In this document: piece after piece, positions 49,955 through 59,169 of the stretch
Numbering within the stretch: position 1 is the stretch's first letter
Layout of the letters: every line of letters starts with the position of its first letter
Assembly (NCBI RefSeq): GCF_900323885.1
Contig: NZ_OOHJ01000008.1
Coordinates: 1 to 64,000 of the forward strand
Direction: 5' to 3'
Source: [Actinomadura] parvosata subsp. kistnae
GTDB lineage: Bacteria > Actinomycetota > Actinomycetes > Streptosporangiales > Streptosporangiaceae
Length of the DNA: 64,000 bases
Position numbers and translations under genes: made by a program
Notes under the pieces: generated by a model
The model's input: the letters and a program-made list of their open reading frames with translations, nothing else
What the model was told of the DNA's origin: nothing
Databases searched by the model: none

Positions 49955-50833
49955 CTAGCGTTTGAGGAGGAACGCCCTGGGCGCGTGGGCCAGTGCCGAG
50001 CGCAGGGCGCCCTCGTCGGACAGGCTCCCGCTCGCGACCAGGGGGTAGACGGTGGCGGCCGACAGGGTGCGGCGGAAGAACTTGCCGGCCGGGCCGGTGC
50101 CGAGCGCGGTCTCGGTGACGCGGTTCGGCGGGAAGAACGTCCTGACGTCGCTGAGCGCCTTGATGCCGCCGTTGTAGGCGAGCTCGGCGACGAAGTGCTT
50201 GCCCGCGTACTCCCACAGGTTGCCCATGGGCTGCCCGGTGGCGGCGGAGCTGGCCGCGTGCACGCCGGTCTTGAGCCCGGCCCACACGACGGAGTCGGCC
50301 AGCGCGTCGAGGCCCTCGCGCACGAGGTAGGTGCCGACGCGGCGGTTGCGGACGCGCTGCTCCAGGATCATCTTGGTGATCTTCTGGAAGATCGTGCGCT
50401 CCAGCCTGGCCCTGGCCACGAGCCACTTGAACGCCTGCTCGGCCGCGATCCTGGCGGCCGGGTAGACGTAGCCGAACAGCATGGTGAAGGCCATGGCGGC
50501 GAGCTGGGTGCCGATGACGAGCAGCTGCTCGCGGTGCCGCTCGACGGCCTCGGCGTACTCCTCGCAGCCGGCCGCCAGGTCCTCGATCTCCTCCTGGAGT
50601 GCGGCGTAGCGGGGGCCCAGCTCGTACGGCCAGACGTCGGCGAAGCGCGACACCGTGCGGCTGTCGTTGGCCAGGCGGGCCTGGCCGACGGCGGTGCCGG
50701 TGTCGCGGGCGAGCGTGCCGATGGCGGCGGCCAGCTCGCGCAGCGCCGTGGCCCTGGCCCGCAGGTTGGTGACGTCGGCCGCCGGCACGTGCACGCCGGC
50801 GAACCAGGCCAGCGCCTGGAAGGGGTCGAACAT
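49955..50833 (-). CDS. WXG100-like-domain protein of unknown function (ESX-type substrate candidate)
   Basis: A 292-residue protein. The N-terminal about 200 residues are helical with the WXG-like ALAWFAGVHVPAADVTNLRA and later segments (QEEIEDLAAGCEEYAEAVER, MAFTMLFGYVYPAARIAAEQ), as in large WXG100/CpnT-type proteins secreted by type VII systems. The C-terminal about 90 residues (KHFVAELAYNGGIKALSDVR, TLSAATVYPLVASGSLSDEG) match no toxin I know. ATG 50833 shares a base with the stop of the upstream gene (TGATG). No immunity gene is apparent. Confidence 0.65.
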   Translation of the reverse strand: MFDPFQALAWFAGVHVPAADVTNLRARATALRELAAAIGTLARDTGTAVGQARLANDSRTVSRFADVWPYELGPRYAALQEEIEDLAAGCEEYAEAVERHREQLLVIGTQLAAMAFTMLFGYVYPAARIAAEQAFKWLVARARLERTIFQKITKMILEQRVRNRRVGTYLVREGLDALADSVVWAGLKTGVHAASSAATGQPMGNLWEYAGKHFVAELAYNGGIKALSDVRTFFPPNRVTETALGTGPAGKFFRRTLSAATVYPLVASGSLSDEGALRSALAHAPRAFLLKR

Positions 50834-51219
50834 CAGGCGCCCTCCTTCCGTGGCGGGGCCTGCGGGATCGGCGGCGCGGGGAGGTCGGGGATCTCCGGCA
50901 GGGTACGGATGATCTGCAGCTCCAGGTAGTCCCAGAGGGCGTCGAAGTCGCGCAGCCCGGCGGCGGAGGTGAAGCTCTTGTCGGCGATGCGGCGCAGGGC
51001 GTCGGCGAGGGAGTCGTAGCCGTCGGCGTACCACTCGGCGAACGCGCGGCCCTCGTCGTCGCCGCCGACCAGGTCGGAGGTGGTGGCGAGGGGCGAGGAG
51101 GTGCGCAGCAGGGCCGTCACGTCGTCGCCGGTCCGGTCGAAGAGCCGGGCGAGCCTGCGGATGGACGTCCAGTCGATGAGGACCCCGTCATTGCCCGATT
51201 CGCCGGACAAATCCGCCAT
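50833..51219 (-). CDS. WXG100-like small protein
   Basis: A 128-residue helical protein (SIRRLARLFDRTGDDVTALL, RAFAEWYADGYDSLADALRR, FTSAAGLRDFDALWDYLELQ) with a proline-rich tail (PEIPDLPAPPIPQAPPRKEG). It resembles WXG100-partner proteins, though the WXG motif is not exact (EWYADGYDS). ATG 51219 has GGAGGG upstream. It is translationally coupled to the next gene, suggesting that the two products form a pair. Confidence 0.7.
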   Translation of the reverse strand: MADLSGESGNDGVLIDWTSIRRLARLFDRTGDDVTALLRTSSPLATTSDLVGGDDEGRAFAEWYADGYDSLADALRRIADKSFTSAAGLRDFDALWDYLELQIIRTLPEIPDLPAPPIPQAPPRKEGA

Positions 51220-51296
51220 TAACCCTCCAAACGGGAAAACAACTGTTCACGCACCCTAACGGCGGTGAATTTCTGCGGTGTTAAGGGCGCGTTCAG

Positions 51297-54212
51297 TCAC
51301 GAATACGCGGCGTTCATCCACGCGGGCACCTCGTTGAGCAGCCCGCCCAGCTCCTCCAGGAGGTCGCCGTCGGCCGCCGTCCCCGCCCGGGCCGCGTCCT
51401 CGATGAGCTCGCACAGCTCGGCCTCGCGGGTCGCGCCGACCGTCGCGCAGGCGCCCTTGAGGCGGTGCGCCAGCCCGGCCGCCGCCTCCTGGTCGCCGTC
51501 CCGCACAGCCTGCCGCAGCTCCTCGAACGTGCGGGTCGCGGTCGCCAGGTACGCCCGCGCCACGTCGGCCAGCGCCTCCTGCGACAGCCCGGCCAGCTCC
51601 GGCGGCAGCCCGGCCGAGGCCGTCCACTCCGGGATCCTGGCCAGCACGCGCGGCCAGTCGACCGGCTTGGCCAGGTGGTCGTCCATGCCCGCCTCCAGGC
51701 ACCGGATCCGGTCGTCCGGCATGGCGGCGGCGGTCATCGCGATGATCGGGGTGTGGCTCTCCTCGCGCTCCCTGATCTCCTGCGTGGCGGCCAGGCCGTC
51801 GAGCAGCGGGAGCTGGCAGTCCATGAACACCAGGTCGTAGTGGCCGGCCAGCACGGCGCGCACGGCCTGCCTGCCGTCGTCCACGACGTCCACCTCGTGC
51901 CCGGCCTGGCCCAGCACGAGCATCGCCACCTGGCGGCTGACCTCGTCGTCCTCGGCCACCAGGATGCGGGCGCCCTCCGTCAGGCCGGCGGGCGGCACGC
52001 CCTCGCGCGGCTCGCCGTCGCACTCCGCGAGGCCGAGCGCGTTCTCGACGGCGGCGAGCAGGCGGCGGCGGCTGAGCGGCCGGGTGATCGACTGCACGGC
52101 CCGCTCCCCCGCCGCGCCCGGCCAGGCGAACCCGGAGCGGCCCGGCGTGATGACCACGATGACGCTGGTGGCCTGGAGCGAGGGGTCGCTGAGGATGACG
52201 TCGGCGAGCGAGCGCGGCCCGCCGCCCGGCTCCGCATGCCCCGGGGCCACGGCGCCCGCGCCCCCGTAGCCCGCGTTCCCGAAGCCCGCGTTCAAGGAGC
52301 CCGCGCCCAGGTCGAGGGCGACCACGGCCAGCTCGTACGGCCGCCCGTCCGCGGCGGCGGCACGCAGGCGGGCCAGCGCCGACGCCTCGTCCCTGGCCTC
52401 CTCCACCTCGGCCCCGGCCTGCTCCAGGCAGCGCGCGGCCAGCGTGCGGTCCTCCGGGCGCGGGTCGGCGACCAGCGCGCGCCGCCCCTCCAGCACCCCG
52501 GCGCCCGGCTCGGACCAGGTCAGGACGTCCATCGGCAGCGTGGCCCAGAACCGGCTGCCGACGCCTTCGACGCTGTCGAGCCCGATGTGCCCGCCCATGA
52601 GCTCGACGAGCTGCCTGCTGATGGCCAGGCCGAGCCCGCTGCCGCCGGTCCTGCGCGTGATGGGCGAGTCCACCTGGCGGAAGACGCCGAAGACGCGCTC
52701 CCTGTCCTGCGGCCCGACCCCGATGCCGGTGTCGGCCACCGCGAAGCGCAGCACCACCCGCTCGTCGCCGGGCGCGCCCTCGTCGAGCGCGACGTGCAGG
52801 TCCACGCCGCCCTGGAAGGTGAACTTCAGCGCGTTGCCGACGAGGTTCGTCAGCACCTGGCGCAGGCGCGCCGGGTCGCCGGACACCTGGCGCGGCACGT
52901 TCTCGTCGAGCCGCAGCGTGAGCCAGAGCCCCTGCTCGTAGGCGTGCGGCGCGAACGGCGCCACGACCTCGTCGCACAGGCGCGGCAGGTCGAACGGCGC
53001 GTCGTCGACCTGGAGGTGGCCGGCCTCGATCCTGGACAGGTCGAGGAAGTCGTCGAGCAGGCGCAGCACGTTGTGGGCCGACTCCTGGGCGGTGGTGGCG
53101 TAGTAACGCTGCTCCTCGTCCAGCCGGGTGCCCATGAGCAGGGAGTTCATCCCGAGCACGCCGTTGATGGGGGTGCGGATCTCGTGGCTGATCTTGGCCA
53201 CGAACTCCGACTTGGCGCTGGAGGCGCTGATCGCCTCGTCCCTGGCCACGGCCAGCTCGGCGGCGGTCCTGGACAGGCTGGCCTGGGCGCGGCGGCGGCC
53301 CCGCGTGCTGTGGATCTGCAGGCCGAGCCCGATGAGGATGAGCAGGGCGAGCAGGAGCGCGACGGTGAGCACGTTGGCCCGCAGCTTGTCGGCGGAGGCC
53401 AGCGCCTCGCTCGCGGAGACCTCGGCGGTGACGGTCCAGCCGATGCCGGGGATGGGCTCGGAGGCCGACAGGACGGTGCCGTCCACGCCGTGGTACTCGC
53501 CGCTCCAGCGCCGCCCGGCCAGCGCGGCGTCCACGCGGGGGTCCTCGCGCAGCGACGTCAGCGCGAACAGCTTCCTGCCCGGGTCGGCGACGAGCACGCC
53601 GGCGTCGTCGGTGATGAGCAGCGAGATGTCCTGCGCCTCGGCGGCCTCCTCGGCGAACTCCTGGATGGCGTCGAGGCTGTAGACGACGGTGAACATGCCG
53701 AGCATGCGGGTGCCGTCGGCGCTCGGGATGGGCGCGGCCACCGCGACGGCCCTCGACACCCCTACCATGGTGGGCGTGTACGCCTGCGAGACGTGGGCCT
53801 GGCGCCGGTCGCGCACCGCGCGGTACCAGTCGGTGGTCGTGATGTCCTGCGGGAGCACGCTGGGCGGCTCCGCGCCTCTGATCTTGCCTTCGGGCGAGTT
53901 GACGATCAGGCCGCTGACACCGTCGCGCAGCCGCTCCAGCTCGCCGAGCCAGTCGCGCATCGTGGCGCTGGTGACCTCGTCCACCGCCTCGCGCACCTCG
54001 CGCCGCTGCGCGAAGCCCGTGACGAGCTGCTTGAGCGAGGCCATCTGCTGGTCCACCACGACCCTGCTGACCGACGCGGTGGTCCTGACGCGGTCGCCGA
54101 CCTCGTCGAACATCGCGTTCTCCGACAGGGAGATGCTGGAGGAGGTGAGCAGCGCCAGGGGCAGCAGGCCGAGCAGCGTCCACAGGGCCGTCACCGCGAG
54201 CAACCATCGCAC
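51297..54212 (-). CDS. Hybrid sensor histidine kinase with two receivers and HPt (BarA-like)
   Basis: A 971-residue kinase. N-terminal helix [20 protein letters not shown], then an extracellular dCache-like sensor (about 45-270, [20 protein letters not shown]), a second helix [20 protein letters not shown], HisKA with His343 ([15 protein letters not shown]), HATPase ([33 protein letters not shown]), a degenerate receiver with a Gly/Ala-rich 15-bp repeat ([12 protein letters not shown]), a good receiver (Asp798 in LVFMDCQLP) and a C-terminal HPt with His916 ([13 protein letters not shown]). GTG 54212 is used, after GGGAGGG; an ATG lies at 54299. It is divergent from a response regulator heading an amino-acid importer operon, its likely partner. 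Confidence 0.9.
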   Translation of the reverse strand: MRWLLAVTALWTLLGLLPLALLTSSSISLSENAMFDEVGDRVRTTASVSRVVVDQQMASLKQLVTGFAQRREVREAVDEVTSATMRDWLGELERLRDGVSGLIVNSPEGKIRGAEPPSVLPQDITTTDWYRAVRDRRQAHVSQAYTPTMVGVSRAVAVAAPIPSADGTRMLGMFTVVYSLDAIQEFAEEAAEAQDISLLITDDAGVLVADPGRKLFALTSLREDPRVDAALAGRRWSGEYHGVDGTVLSASEPIPGIGWTVTAEVSASEALASADKLRANVLTVALLLALLILIGLGLQIHSTRGRRRAQASLSRTAAELAVARDEAISASSAKSEFVAKISHEIRTPINGVLGMNSLLMGTRLDEEQRYYATTAQESAHNVLRLLDDFLDLSRIEAGHLQVDDAPFDLPRLCDEVVAPFAPHAYEQGLWLTLRLDENVPRQVSGDPARLRQVLTNLVGNALKFTFQGGVDLHVALDEGAPGDERVVLRFAVADTGIGVGPQDRERVFGVFRQVDSPITRRTGGSGLGLAISRQLVELMGGHIGLDSVEGVGSRFWATLPMDVLTWSEPGAGVLEGRRALVADPRPEDRTLAARCLEQAGAEVEEARDEASALARLRAAAADGRPYELAVVALDLGAGSLNAGFGNAGYGGAGAVAPGHAEPGGGPRSLADVILSDPSLQATSVIVVITPGRSGFAWPGAAGERAVQSITRPLSRRRLLAAVENALGLAECDGEPREGVPPAGLTEGARILVAEDDEVSRQVAMLVLGQAGHEVDVVDDGRQAVRAVLAGHYDLVFMDCQLPLLDGLAATQEIREREESHTPIIAMTAAAMPDDRIRCLEAGMDDHLAKPVDWPRVLARIPEWTASAGLPPELAGLSQEALADVARAYLATATRTFEELRQAVRDGDQEAAAGLAHRLKGACATVGATREAELCELIEDAARAGTAADGDLLEELGGLLNEVPAWMNAAYS

Positions 54213-54367
54213 GGGCGTCCGTCCCTCCCCCCACTCGCTCGGGTACAGATTAGGAGGAAACCGGCGCGCGCGCCGGTTCTCCGTGAGCAGAACGAGCAAA
54301 AGACGATCTTTTTTAATAAAACCCGCCTAAGCTGCAGTGATCGACCAGAATGACGAGGAGCGTGGCG

Positions 54368-55051
54368 ATGCCTGAGCTCAGGGACATCACCGTTCTCATC
54401 GTGGACGACGACCCGGTCGTCACGGCGGCCCTGCACGCGCAGGTCAACCGGGTGCTCGGGTTCAGAGTCGTGGGCATCGCCCACACCGGCCACGCGGCGC
54501 TGGCCGCGGCCGGCCGGTTCGCGCCCCGCCTCGTGCTGCTCGATCTGCACCTCCCTGATATGCCCGGTCTGGAGGTCGCGCACCGGCTGCGCCGCCCCGA
54601 CCAGCCACCCGCCGACGTCATCGTGATCTCCGGCCGCAAGGAGTCGGCCACGGTCCGCGCCGCCATCCAGCGCGGCGCACTCAACTACCTGGTCAAACCG
54701 ACCAGGGCGGGCACCCTGGAGCAGGCCCTGCTGCGTTACGCCGCCACCGTCAAACAGCTCGAGTCCGAGTCCCGGTTCACCGACCAGCAGGAGATCGACA
54801 ACCTCTTCCGCTCGCTCCACCTCGACGTCGGCACCCGCCCCAAGAGCATCTCGGCCTCCACCGAGCAGACGGTCCTCGACGCGCTGTCGGAGGTCGAGGA
54901 CGCCTCGGCCGACGAGCTGGCCGCCAAGGTCGGCGTCAGCCGCGCCACCGCCCGCCGCTACCTTGAGCACCTGGCCGAGCGGGGGCTGGTCGAGGGCCGG
55001 CCCAAGTACGGCACGACGGGGCGCCCCCAGCACCGGTACCGCATCCGATGA
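54368..55051 (+). CDS. Response regulator (CitB/DcuR-type)
   Basis: A 227-residue regulator: receiver with Asp59 in LVLLDLHLPDM, Lys in NYLVKPTRAG, and a winged helix at the C-terminus (ASADELAAKVGVSRATARRY, HLAERGLVEGRPKYGTTGRP) of the CitB-type family that controls carboxylate or amino-acid uptake. ATG 54368 has GAGGAG 8 nt upstream. Its stop overlaps the start of the binding-protein gene (ATGA), so it is co-expressed with the importer. Confidence 0.92.
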   Translation: MPELRDITVLIVDDDPVVTAALHAQVNRVLGFRVVGIAHTGHAALAAAGRFAPRLVLLDLHLPDMPGLEVAHRLRRPDQPPADVIVISGRKESATVRAAIQRGALNYLVKPTRAGTLEQALLRYAATVKQLESESRFTDQQEIDNLFRSLHLDVGTRPKSISASTEQTVLDALSEVEDASADELAAKVGVSRATARRYLEHLAERGLVEGRPKYGTTGRPQHRYRIR

Positions 55052-55974
55052 GGGCGTTGCGGGCGTTGCTGGCGGCCGTACTGGTCGGCCTGCTGCCCAC
55101 CGCCTGCGGCGAGGCGAACGCCTTCCCCGAGGACACCACGATGGCCCGCATCAAGGCGCGCGGCATCCTGACCGTGGGCATCAAGTTCGACCAGCCGATC
55201 TTCGGTTACAAGGATCCCGCCAGCGGGCGGATCACCGGGTTCGACGCGGAGATGGCCCGCCTGGTCGCCAAGGACCTGACCGGCAGCGAGCGCAACATCC
55301 GCTTCGTCGAGACGGTCTCCAGCAAGCGCGAGGACTTCATCGAGCAGGGCGTGGTGGACCTCGTCATCGCCACCTACTCGATCACGCCGACCCGGGCCAA
55401 GCGGGTCACCTTCACCGAGCCGTACTACTACGCCGGCCAGGACCTGCTGGTCCGGGTCGGCGACTCCACCATCAACCAGGTCGCCGACCTCAAGGGCAAG
55501 ACCGTGTGCACGGCGCGCGGCTCCACCTCGGTCGACCGGCTGGAGACGACGGTGCCCGGCATCCACCTCACAGTCGTGGACGCGTACAGCATCTGCGTGC
55601 CCGCGCTGATCGCCGGGCGGGTCGACGCGGTCAGCACCGACGACACCATCCTGCTCGGCCTGTACGCCCAGCACCCCGACACGCTGCGGCTGGTCGGCAA
55701 GCCGTTCGCGCGCGAGCCGTACGGGATGGGCATGCGCAAGCAGGACACCGCCTTCCGCGACTACCTCAACGGGCTGATCGCGCGCTGGCTGTGCAACGGC
55801 GAGTGGGACCGCGCCTACATGGCCACCGTCGGGTCTCCGGCGCCACCTCCGAATCCGCCAAACCGGCACCTCCCCGGGCCAATTGCTGAGCAGAACGATC
55901 ACAAGCCTTTTCGCGGAACATGCGGCTCCTACGGTTACGCCAACGCTGACCGACACGAGGAGCGTGAGGCATGA
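55048..55974 (+). CDS. Amino-acid ABC transporter binding lipoprotein (family 3, GluB-like)
   Basis: A 308-residue lipoprotein with lipobox LLPTAC. The family 3 body is intact: [71 protein letters not shown]. It binds an acidic amino acid or similar outside the cell. The final about 35 residues (from [14 protein letters not shown]) look unlike protein and lie over AT-richer promoter-like DNA, so the original stop may have been lost. The stop overlaps the ATPase ATG (ATGA). Confidence 0.87.
   Translation: MRALRALLAAVLVGLLPTACGEANAFPEDTTMARIKARGILTVGIKFDQPIFGYKDPASGRITGFDAEMARLVAKDLTGSERNIRFVETVSSKREDFIEQGVVDLVIATYSITPTRAKRVTFTEPYYYAGQDLLVRVGDSTINQVADLKGKTVCTARGSTSVDRLETTVPGIHLTVVDAYSICVPALIAGRVDAVSTDDTILLGLYAQHPDTLRLVGKPFAREPYGMGMRKQDTAFRDYLNGLIARWLCNGEWDRAYMATVGSPAPPPNPPNRHLPGPIAEQNDHKPFRGTCGSYGYANADRHEEREA
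55907..55935 (+). promoter_or_regulatory. Candidate internal promoter before the ATPase gene
   Basis: An AT-rich patch (55880-55920) precedes TACGGT (55930-55935), with a weak CTTTTC 17 bp upstream. It lies inside the 3' end of the binding-protein gene and could drive the gluABCD-like genes separately. Confidence 0.35.
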
Positions 55975-56714
55975 CCCAGGCGGACCTGATCGTCCTGGAC
56001 CAGGTCAACAAGCGATTCGGCGACCACCATGTGCTCAGGGACGTGAACCTGACCGTACGGCAGGGCGAGGTCGTGGTGATCATCGGCCCGTCCGGGGCGG
56101 GCAAGTCCACCCTGTGCCGCGCGATCAACCGGCTGGAGACGATCGACTCCGGCACGATCACCCTCGACGGGACGCCGCTGCCCGCTGAGGGCAAGGAGCT
56201 GGCGCGGCTGCGGGCCGAGGTCGGCATGGTCTTCCAGTCCTTCAACCTGTTCGCGCACAAGACCGTCCTGGACAACGTCGTCCTCGGGCAGGTCCACGTG
56301 CTCAAGCGATCGAAGGACGCGGCCGTGCGCAAGGCCCGCGAGCTGCTCGACCGGGTCGGCATCGGCGGGCAGGCCGACAAGTTCCCCGCCCAGTTGTCCG
56401 GCGGGCAGCAGCAGCGGGTGGCCATCGCCCGGGCGCTGGCCATGGACCCGAAGGCGATCCTGTTCGACGAGCCCACCTCGGCGCTGGACCCGGAGATGGT
56501 CAACGAGGTGCTGGACGTCATGACGGGGCTGGCCCGCGAGGGCATGACCATGGTCGTCGTCACGCACGAGATGGGCTTCGCCCGCCGCGCGGCCGACCGG
56601 GTCGTCTTCATGGCGGACGGCGAGATCGTCGAGCAGAACACCCCCGACACGTTCTTCGGCGCGCCCGCCAGCGACCGCGCCCAGTCCTTCCTCGCCAAGA
56701 TCCTGACCCACTGA
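55971..56714 (+). CDS. Amino-acid ABC transporter ATPase (GluA-like)
   Basis: A 247-residue ATPase: Walker [21 protein letters not shown], the Q-loop [16 protein letters not shown], signature [16 protein letters not shown], Walker [16 protein letters not shown], and His switch [15 protein letters not shown]. This is the polar amino-acid family (GlnQ/GluA). It is followed by a second binding protein and two permeases. Confidence 0.95.
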   Translation: MTQADLIVLDQVNKRFGDHHVLRDVNLTVRQGEVVVIIGPSGAGKSTLCRAINRLETIDSGTITLDGTPLPAEGKELARLRAEVGMVFQSFNLFAHKTVLDNVVLGQVHVLKRSKDAAVRKARELLDRVGIGGQADKFPAQLSGGQQQRVAIARALAMDPKAILFDEPTSALDPEMVNEVLDVMTGLAREGMTMVVVTHEMGFARRAADRVVFMADGEIVEQNTPDTFFGAPASDRAQSFLAKILTH

Positions 56715-56747
56715 CTCGCCGAGATCGTTCATTACTGAGGAGTTGTC

Positions 56748-57575
56748 ATGTTCGGCAGATCCCTTTTCGCCGTGTTCGCCGTCGTGGCCGTCGCCTCCGG
56801 GTGCGGCGGCGGCTCCGAGAGCTACGCCTCCATAGTGGACAAGGCCAAGAACGACAAGAAGCTGGTGATCGGCGTCAAGGCCGACCAGCCCGGCCTCGGC
56901 CTGCGCACGCCGGACGGCAGCTTCACCGGCTTCGACGTGGAGGTCGCCAAGTACGTGGCCAAGCAGCTCGGGGTCGAGCCGAGCGGCATCACGTTCAAGG
57001 AGACCGTGTCGGCCAACCGGGAGGCGTTCATCGAGCAGGGCCAGGTCGACATGGTGGTGGCCACGTACTCGATCACCGACGCCCGCAAGCAGAAGGTGTC
57101 CTTCGCCGGGCCGTACTTCGTGGCCGGGCAGGACCTGCTCGTCCGCGCCGACGACACGGCGCTGACCGGGCCCGAGGCGCTCAACGGCAAGAAGCTGTGC
57201 TCGGTGGCCGGCTCGACGCCCGCGCAGAAGGTGAAGGCGGAGTACGCCAAGGAGGTGCAGCTCCAGGAGGAGCGGACGTACTCGGCGTGCGTGGACCGCG
57301 TGCTCGGCGGCCAGCTCGACGCCATCACCACCGACAACGTCATCCTCGCCGGGTACGCCGCCCAGCACACCGGCAAGCTCAAGGTGGTCGGCAAGACGTT
57401 CAGCACCGAGAAGTACGGCATCGGGCTGAAGAAGGACGACACGGCCGGCCGCAAGGCGATCAACGACGCCCTGGAGAAGATGTTCTCCGACGGGAGCTGG
57501 ACCAAGGCGCTGCAGGCCAGCGTGGGCGCCTCCGGCTTCGCCCTGCCGCAGGCCCCGCAGCTCGAGCGGTACTGA
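56748..57575 (+). CDS. Second amino-acid ABC transporter binding lipoprotein (GluB)
   Basis: A 275-residue lipoprotein with lipobox VASGC. Family 3 motifs: GVKADQPGLGLRTPDGSFTG, TVSANREAFIEQGQVDMVVA, TYSITDARKQKVSFAGPYFV, YGIGLKKDDTAGRKAINDAL. GAGGAG lies upstream of ATG 56748. It is a paralogue of the protein at 55048; two binding proteins for one channel may widen substrate range. The stop overlaps the permease start (TGATG at 57573-57577). Confidence 0.94.
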   Translation: MFGRSLFAVFAVVAVASGCGGGSESYASIVDKAKNDKKLVIGVKADQPGLGLRTPDGSFTGFDVEVAKYVAKQLGVEPSGITFKETVSANREAFIEQGQVDMVVATYSITDARKQKVSFAGPYFVAGQDLLVRADDTALTGPEALNGKKLCSVAGSTPAQKVKAEYAKEVQLQEERTYSACVDRVLGGQLDAITTDNVILAGYAAQHTGKLKVVGKTFSTEKYGIGLKKDDTAGRKAINDALEKMFSDGSWTKALQASVGASGFALPQAPQLERY

Positions 57576-58243
57576 TGGAAGCGCTGCTGAACGAGGGCGG
57601 CACCATCCTGGCCGCCTTCTGGATGACGGTGCGGCTGACGGCGGTCAGCGCGCTCGGCTCGCTGGTGCTGGGCACGCTGCTGACCGCCATGCGGGTGGCC
57701 CCCCTGGCCTCGCTGCGGGCCACCGCGACCGTGTACGTGACCGTGGCCCGCAACACGCCGCTGACGCTGGTGCTGCTGTTCACCGGCCTCGGCATCGGCG
57801 CGAACCTGGGCCTGGAGCTGTCGGACGACATCGCGACCAACAACTTCTGGCTCGCCGTGATCGGGCTGACCGCCTACACCTCGGCGTTCGTGTGCGAGGC
57901 GCTGCGCTCGGGCCTCAACACGGTGCCCGTGGGGCAGGCGGAGGCGGCCCGCTCGCTCGGGCTCGGGTTCGTCAAGACGCTGGCGCTGATCACGCTGCCG
58001 CAGGCGTTCCGCGCGGTGGTGGCGCCGCTGGGCAGCATCCTCATCGCGCTGACCAAGAACACCACGATCGCCCTGGTGGTGGGCGTCGCGGAGGCGTCGG
58101 TGCGGATGCGCGAGCTGATCGAGACGTACGGCGACCAGGTCATCGAGATCTTCCTCGGCTTCGCCGCCGGGTTCGTGCTGCTGTGCCTGCCGATGGGGTT
58201 GTTGTTCGGCTGGCTGTCGAAACGGCTGGCGGTGGCACGGTGA
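57575..58243 (+). CDS. Amino-acid ABC transporter permease (GluC-like)
   Basis: A 222-residue permease with about five helices. The His/Glu/Gln family pattern is clear: VTVARNTPLTLVLLFTGLGI, AYTSAFVCEALRSGLNTVPV, GQAEAARSLGLGFVKTLALI (EAA loop), LPQAFRAVVAPLGSILIALT. It pairs with the next permease. Confidence 0.95.
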   Translation: MEALLNEGGTILAAFWMTVRLTAVSALGSLVLGTLLTAMRVAPLASLRATATVYVTVARNTPLTLVLLFTGLGIGANLGLELSDDIATNNFWLAVIGLTAYTSAFVCEALRSGLNTVPVGQAEAARSLGLGFVKTLALITLPQAFRAVVAPLGSILIALTKNTTIALVVGVAEASVRMRELIETYGDQVIEIFLGFAAGFVLLCLPMGLLFGWLSKRLAVAR

Positions 58244-58262
58244 TTCCCTTGGAGGTGGGCGC

Positions 58263-59093
58263 GTGACTTACGCGAACCTGTACGAAAGGCCCGGCCCGCG
58301 CGGGGTGCGCCGCAACCGGGTGCTGACCGCCCTGGTCGCGCTGGCACTGCTGGCCGTGGCGTACGTCGTCTACGTCCGCTTCGACGAGAAGGACCAGTGG
58401 GCGGCGGAGAAGTGGACGCCGCTGCTGCGGGCCGACGTGTGGGCCACGTTCATCCTGCCCGGCCTGGCCGGCACGCTGGCGGCGGCCGTGGCCGGGGTGG
58501 TGCTGGCGGCGCTGTTCGGGCTCGTGTTCGCCGTCGCCCGGCTGTCGGAGCACCGGTGGATCCGGGTGCCGGCGGCCATGGTGGTGGAGTTCTTCCGGTC
58601 CGTGCCGCTGCTGCTGCTGATCTTCTTCGCCTTCTTCGGGTCGTTCGTGCTCATCGGCGTGAACATCTCGGCGTTCGCCGCCGTCGTGTTCGGGCTGACC
58701 CTCTACAACGGGTCGGTGATCGCGGAGATCATCCGGGCCGGGGTGCTGAGCCTGCCCAAGGGGCAGCGGGAGGCGGCGTACGCGGTGGGCATGCGCAAGG
58801 GGCAGGTCATGCGGCTGGTCCTGCTGCCGCAGGCGGTCAAGGCCATGCTGCCGGCGCTGATCAGCCAGTTCGTGGTGCTGCTCAAGGACTCGGCGCTGGG
58901 CCTGATCGTGGGCTACGACGAGCTGGTGGACAGGGGGCTGAATGGGATCGCGGCCAACTTCTCCAACGTCATCCCGGCGGCCATCCTCATCGCGGCCATC
59001 TTCATCGTGATCAACATGGCGCTGGACCGGCTGGCGCACCGCCTCGGCGCCTCCTCCACGCGGCGCTCCGCCTCCTCGGCACGGCGCTCCTGA
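58263..59093 (+). CDS. Amino-acid ABC transporter permease (GluD-like)
   Basis: A 276-residue permease with an N-terminal helix (LTALVALALLAVAYVVYVRF) and the family loop GQREAAYAVGMRKGQVMRLV, LPQAVKAMLPALISQFVVLL. GTG 58263 follows GGAGGTGGGCGC. The C-terminus (SSTRRSASSARRS) is a short repeat that continues beyond the stop codon as a 20-bp DNA repeat. Confidence 0.95.
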   Translation: MTYANLYERPGPRGVRRNRVLTALVALALLAVAYVVYVRFDEKDQWAAEKWTPLLRADVWATFILPGLAGTLAAAVAGVVLAALFGLVFAVARLSEHRWIRVPAAMVVEFFRSVPLLLLIFFAFFGSFVLIGVNISAFAAVVFGLTLYNGSVIAEIIRAGVLSLPKGQREAAYAVGMRKGQVMRLVLLPQAVKAMLPALISQFVVLLKDSALGLIVGYDELVDRGLNGIAANFSNVIPAAILIAAIFIVINMALDRLAHRLGASSTRRSASSARRS

Positions 59094-59141
59094 TGACGGC
59101 GCGGCGCTCCCGATGACGGCGGGACGCTCCCGATGACGGCG
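59082..59141. repeat. 20-bp tandem repeat x3 spanning the GluD-like stop codon
   Basis: Units CGGCGCTCCTGATGACGGCG, CGGCGCTCCCGATGACGGCG and GGACGCTCCCGATGACGGCG. The first carries the TGA stop (59091-59093); in later units TGA has become CGA. Confidence 0.9.
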
Positions 59142-59169
59142 GGGCCCTTTTGTCCCGCATGATGACCTC

